From positions 22,240,506 to 22,304,505 of the forward strand of contig JACBWW010000004.1 in the NCBI GenBank assembly GCA_020086605.1: a stretch of DNA of 64,000 nucleotides, given 5' to 3'. The notes beneath the pieces were generated by a model. That model did not search any database, was not told where the DNA came from, and saw only the letters and a list, made by a program, of their open reading frames with translations. The position numbers and the translations under genes are program-made. This DNA comes from Lanius collurio. Its lineage: Eukaryota > Chordata > Aves > Passeriformes > Laniidae. Below are positions 63,601 to 64,000 of this stretch, in pieces (position 1 is the stretch's first letter; every line of letters begins with the position of its first letter).

Positions 63601-64000
63601 CTCACACAGATGCAGTCTGGGGTCTTGCTTACAGTGGTGTAAAGAATCACTTACTCTCTTGTTCAGCAGATGGCACTATTAGGTTATGGAACCCACCGGA
63701 AAAAATTCCCTGTATTTGCACTTACAATGGAGAGAAAGGTAACTTTTTGCAATGGTTTTGAAAATCTGTTATGAGGCAGCTGATGATGCATCCAAGCTCC
63801 TTATCTCCATTTATCCAAACTAGGTAACAGAGCTAAAGGAAGAACTTGTAATAAAATAATCATGGTGCCATAGCGTTACTTTAAAGAAAGGAGCAAATTT
63901 TTTCTTTGAAGTATGAGCTTAAATGTTTAAACAGTCAGGAATTTTTAAAGTGTTTTGTTCTCTCTAACAATATTTTTCGCTCTTTCTAGAGCATGGAATA
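9824..64000 (+). CDS. STRN3: Striatin-3 (SG2NA), residues 1-649, truncated at right edge
   Basis: Scaffold of the STRIPAK complex and a B''' regulatory subunit of PP2A; it binds MOB4, STRIP1/2 and GCK-family kinases. Fourteen complete exons plus the first 11 bases of a fifteenth join in consistent phases. Domains in order are: a Gly/Pro/Gln-rich N-terminus (1-70); a caveolin-binding motif YIQHEWARF (84-92); a coiled coil (about 92-150) that tetramerises and binds PP2A; a basic [15 protein letters not shown] segment in the calmodulin-binding region; an acidic middle (about 265-345); an optional 84-residue cassette (346-429); and WD40 repeats at 490-525, 543-578 and 594-630. Human STRN3 is 797 residues, so roughly the last fifth is missing. 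[10 protein letters not shown] and a GESPSSKQK stretch distinguish this orthologue from what I recall of the human protein. STRN and STRN4 are less likely because many segments match STRN3 specifically. Confidence 0.97.
14925..14970 (-). mobile_element. Short CR1 3' fragment
   Basis: GAGCTTGAAGGAACCTTAAA followed by a GACCATCTAGTTCTAAC stretch is the reverse complement of a CR1 3' terminus. The preceding TGGTCTGACCAGGCAGGCTG resembles an old LINE tail and may be part of a nested insertion. Confidence 0.55.
17980..18023. repeat. (TA/TG)n microsatellite
   Basis: Interrupted TATATACATATATATGTATG type dinucleotide repeat in STRN3 intron 1. A smaller relative lies at about 17241-17262. Confidence 0.85.
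20190..20590 (+). mobile_element. CR1 LINE internal fragment (reverse-transcriptase domain)
   Basis: The plus strand encodes a degenerate CR1 ORF2 piece beginning [16 protein letters not shown] and including [14 protein letters not shown], both typical of the CR1 RT domain. A frameshift near 20400 moves the frame to a [12 protein letters not shown] motif, and further stops follow. It is dead, and neither the LINE 5' nor 3' end is present. Confidence 0.88.
20630..20660. repeat. T21 followed directly by A10
   Basis: Run of 21 T (20630-20650) joined to 10 A (20651-20660), an intronic homopolymer just 3' of the CR1 fragment. Such runs are prone to sequencing error. Confidence 0.9.
21657..21680. 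repeat. A24 homopolymer
   Basis: Twenty-four A in STRN3 intron 1. No retrocopy body was recognised upstream of it. Confidence 0.9.
28635..28738 (+). CDS. STRN3: STRN3 exon 2 (residues 108-142)
   Basis: The acceptor TTTTCAG and donor AAAG|GTAGGT bound 104 bases encoding [20 protein letters not shown] and onward to KQE plus two bases of R142. This is the heart of the coiled coil used for tetramerisation and PP2A binding. Confidence 0.96.
32100..32300 (-). mobile_element. Possible LTR fragment (minus strand)
   Basis: On the minus strand a GCCAGTAAAAGTTTGTTG block resembles an LTR polyadenylation/R region. A GGGTATAAATAAACC stretch lies further on. No paired LTR, TG...CA ends or target duplication could be fixed, so this is tentative. 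Confidence 0.25.
33540..34070. repeat. Unclassified repeat-like stretch with 42-base tandem duplication
   Basis: The base composition differs from the surrounding intron (GGACCTGGAGAACCCTTCC, CAGCCAGGGCCAGAGCCC). Two imperfect tandem 42-base units, 33818-33859 and 33860-33901, each start ACTAACAAG and contain AGTTGGGA. The stretch could be a diverged LTR; the class is unknown. Confidence 0.35.
34729..34802 (+). CDS. STRN3: STRN3 exon 3 (residues 142-167)
   Basis: 74 bases with acceptor TTTTTCAG and donor TCAG|GTAACT. Encodes [20 protein letters not shown] to ES, completing the coiled-coil end. Phases are 2 in, 1 out. Confidence 0.95.
34803..35430 (+). other. STRN3: STRN3 intron 3
   Basis: 628 bases. 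Nothing beyond normal intron sequence was seen. Confidence 0.9.
35431..35512 (+). CDS. STRN3: STRN3 exon 4 (residues 167-194)
   Basis: 82 bases with acceptor TCTTTCAG and donor CGACA|GTAAGT. Encodes [13 protein letters not shown] and [14 protein letters not shown]. The basic amphipathic segment begins the calmodulin-binding region of striatins. Confidence 0.95.
35757..35936 (+). CDS. STRN3: STRN3 exon 5 (residues 194-254)
   Basis: 180 bases with acceptor ACACATCTAG and donor AAAAG|GTAAGT. Encodes [20 protein letters not shown] and [20 protein letters not shown]. Codons at 35905-35910 give an extra SS pair in GESPSSKQK relative to the human form as I recall it. The intron before it is only 244 bases. 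Confidence 0.95.
35937..36415 (+). other. STRN3: STRN3 intron 5
   Basis: 479 bases of AT-rich intron. Nothing notable was seen. Confidence 0.9.
36416..36548 (+). CDS. STRN3: STRN3 exon 6 (residues 254-298)
   Basis: 133 bases with acceptor TATGTAG and donor CACAAG|GTAAAA. Encodes [20 protein letters not shown], an acidic run, then a basic tail INKKHK. The donor is weaker than its neighbours. Ends in phase 0. Confidence 0.94.
36549..38108 (+). other. STRN3: STRN3 intron 6
   Basis: 1,560 bases of AT-rich intron. No exon or recognisable repeat was seen. Confidence 0.9.
38109..38250 (+). CDS. STRN3: STRN3 exon 7 (residues 299-346)
   Basis: 142 bases with acceptor TTCTTGCAG and donor TGGG|GTAAGA. 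Encodes [38 protein letters not shown] and TEW. It is acidic and ends in phase 1, matching both exon 8 and exon 10, so skipping of the cassette is in frame. Confidence 0.96.
38251..43483 (+). other. STRN3: STRN3 intron 7
   Basis: 5,233 bases, AT-rich. TGCATG (RBFOX-type) occurs at 43019-43024 and at the acceptor, 43475-43480. The open frame 42169-42498 resembles no known family. Confidence 0.85.
43484..43594 (+). CDS. STRN3: STRN3 exon 8, cassette exon (residues 346-383)
   Basis: 111 bases (37 codons, phase 1 to 1). Encodes [20 protein letters not shown] and the basic [17 protein letters not shown]. The acceptor is weak: the T-rich tract ends about 18 bases before the AG and the last bases read GCTGCATGTAG. 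The donor AAGA|GTAAGT is good. Together with exon 9 it forms the segment missing from the shorter (713-residue) human isoform. Confidence 0.94.
43595..49830 (+). other. STRN3: STRN3 intron 8
   Basis: 6,236 bases. It contains a CR1 LINE fragment at 44392-45073. No other element was recognised. Confidence 0.87.
44392..45073 (-). mobile_element. CR1 LINE 3' fragment with internal 22-base duplication
   Basis: Reverse-complement CR1: TAGTTTGGGTTGGAAAGGAC at the 3' end, then CCTGCCATGGGTGGGGACAC, CCCATCCAACCTGTACTTGA, TTCCAGTGCCTCACCAC and CCTAATATCCAGCCTAAACC. The GC-rich right part (from about 44690) belongs to the upstream CR1 body. A perfect 22-base tandem duplication occupies 44459-44480 and 44481-44502. 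The 217-codon open frame on the plus strand here is antisense to the LINE and is not a gene. Confidence 0.92.
49831..49971 (+). CDS. STRN3: STRN3 exon 9, cassette exon (residues 383-430)
   Basis: 141 bases (47 codons, phase 1 to 1) with acceptor AATTTACAG and donor GAAG|GTACAA. Encodes [33 protein letters not shown] and the end [11 protein letters not shown]. Skipping exons 8 and 9 removes 252 bases, exactly 84 residues. Confidence 0.95.
49972..54890 (+). other. STRN3: STRN3 intron 9
   Basis: 4,919 bases of AT-rich intron. It contains small tandem repeats (for example two 22-base-like copies at 54222-54262) and a GT-rich patch near 54710-54740. No exon or clear mobile element was seen. Confidence 0.85.
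54891..55024 (+). CDS. STRN3: STRN3 exon 10 (residues 430-474)
   Basis: 134 bases with acceptor TTCTTTGTAG and donor TATGAT|GTAAGT. Encodes [20 protein letters not shown] and [20 protein letters not shown]. This linker leads into the WD40 domain and ends in phase 0. Confidence 0.96.
57784..57801. repeat. T18 homopolymer
   Basis: Eighteen T in intron 10. Confidence 0.85.
60466..60534 (+). other. STRN3: Candidate unannotated alternative STRN3 exon with in-frame stop
   Basis: The acceptor CATTCCAG at 60458-60465 is preceded by a branch-point-like TTTAAC. In phase 0, the phase demanded by exon 10, it opens 22 codons starting [12 protein letters not shown] and ending AGQMRL before TAG at 60532-60534. 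A possible donor AG|GTTATA at 60528 lies just before the stop. As a terminal or retained exon it would give a protein ending after residue 474+22, without WD40 repeats. The coding look is seen in the sequence; use as an exon is inference. Confidence 0.3.
60698..60873 (+). CDS. STRN3: STRN3 exon 11 (residues 475-533), first WD40 repeat
   Basis: 176 bases. Encodes [20 protein letters not shown] then a WD40 repeat (490-525) with GVRALAFHP and a closing KLWNL. The reading frame requires the exon to end at AAAAA, so the donor is AA|GCAAGT: a GC-AG intron. Confidence 0.95.
60874..61005 (+). other. STRN3: GC-AG intron 11 of STRN3 (132 bases)
   Basis: The donor begins GCAAGT, the usual consensus of GC-AG introns, and the acceptor is TTTCTCTTTCAG. 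No GT donor gives the correct K533-S534 junction; the next GT (60878) would shift the frame. Confidence 0.85.
61006..61053 (+). CDS. STRN3: STRN3 exon 12 (residues 533-549)
   Basis: A small exon of 48 bases with donor CACAT|GTAAGT. Encodes [15 protein letters not shown], the first strand and GH-type turn of the second WD40 repeat. Confidence 0.94.
61054..62793 (+). other. STRN3: STRN3 intron 12
   Basis: 1,740 bases. It contains an LTR-like stretch at about 61390-61640 (minus strand). The minus-strand open frame 61379-61777 resembles no known family. Confidence 0.85.
61390..61640 (-). mobile_element. Possible solo-LTR fragment (minus strand)
   Basis: On the minus strand a CTTATATAAG TATA-like box (61547-61556) is followed about 100 bases later by AATAAA (61451-61446). 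GC- and CpG-richer sequence lies upstream (CCGGGTCGGAGAGCGG). This is the spacing of an LTR promoter and polyadenylation site. Ends and target duplication were not found, and there is no coding part. Confidence 0.25.
62794..62915 (+). CDS. STRN3: STRN3 exon 13 (residues 549-590), second WD40 repeat
   Basis: 122 bases with acceptor TCTGAATAG and donor TATG|GTAAGT. Encodes [20 protein letters not shown] and [20 protein letters not shown]. The WD position reads WN at 576-577. Confidence 0.96.
62916..63570 (+). other. STRN3: STRN3 intron 13
   Basis: 655 bases. It contains a striking G/T-only tract (63275-63395) of GGTT and GTTT units on the sense strand. Confidence 0.9.
63275..63395 (+). repeat. 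GGTT/GTTT-rich low-complexity tract
   Basis: Nearly all G and T: TTGGTTGGTTGGTTTTGTTG followed by GGTTT units, then GTTTGTTTG. Degenerate simple repeat in intron 13, about 175 bases upstream of exon 14. Confidence 0.85.
63571..63738 (+). CDS. STRN3: STRN3 exon 14 (residues 590-646), third WD40 repeat
   Basis: 168 bases with acceptor TTTTTTCCAG and donor AAAG|GTAACT. Encodes [20 protein letters not shown] and [15 protein letters not shown]. The WD40 repeat at 594-630 has H601, D623 and the closing W629. Confidence 0.96.
63990..64000 (+). CDS. STRN3: STRN3 exon 15 (start only)
   Basis: The acceptor TCTTTCTAG is followed by 11 bases completing E646 and adding H, G and I, which matches the conserved EHGI of striatin-3. 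It is cut by the window edge after a 251-base intron. Confidence 0.9.

Overview
The window is vertebrate nuclear DNA, most likely from a bird. Evidence for this is short exons with GT-AG introns, several 5'-truncated CR1 LINE fragments with the avian-type 3' end, no Alu/L1-type repeats, a CpG-island promoter, and the head-to-head AP4S1/STRN3 gene pair known from human 14q12. A 400-base assembly gap (N) lies in the GC-rich promoter. No operons, CRISPR arrays, tRNA or rRNA genes were seen.

Layout. Positions 1-9200 hold the 5' part of AP4S1 (sigma subunit of the AP-4 adaptor complex) on the minus strand. This comprises coding exons at 2045-2245 and 483-569 and a probable non-coding first exon ending at 9200; the remaining exons lie beyond the left edge. 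Positions about 8900-10520 are a CpG island that acts as a shared divergent promoter. From 9824 to the right edge runs STRN3 (striatin-3, SG2NA) on the plus strand. Fourteen complete coding exons and the first 11 bases of a fifteenth can be placed with consistent reading phases; they encode residues 1-649. The C-terminal WD40 repeats lie beyond the right edge.

The two genes are not in one pathway: AP-4 sorts cargo at the trans-Golgi network, while striatin-3 is the scaffold and PP2A regulatory subunit of STRIPAK. What they share is the promoter.

Most of the sequence is intron. It holds CR1 fragments (7130-7553, 20190-20590, 44392-45073, and weaker ones), a few LTR-like stretches, microsatellites, and an unrecognised GC-rich retrocopy-like segment in an AP4S1 intron (about 1040-1566).

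The most interesting points are a candidate unannotated STRN3 exon at 60466 that would add 22 residues and a stop before the WD40 domain, a GC-AG intron after exon 11, an in-frame 84-residue cassette (exons 8 and 9) with a UGCAUG motif at its acceptor, and the unidentified retrocopy-like segment. No wholly new biological system was found.
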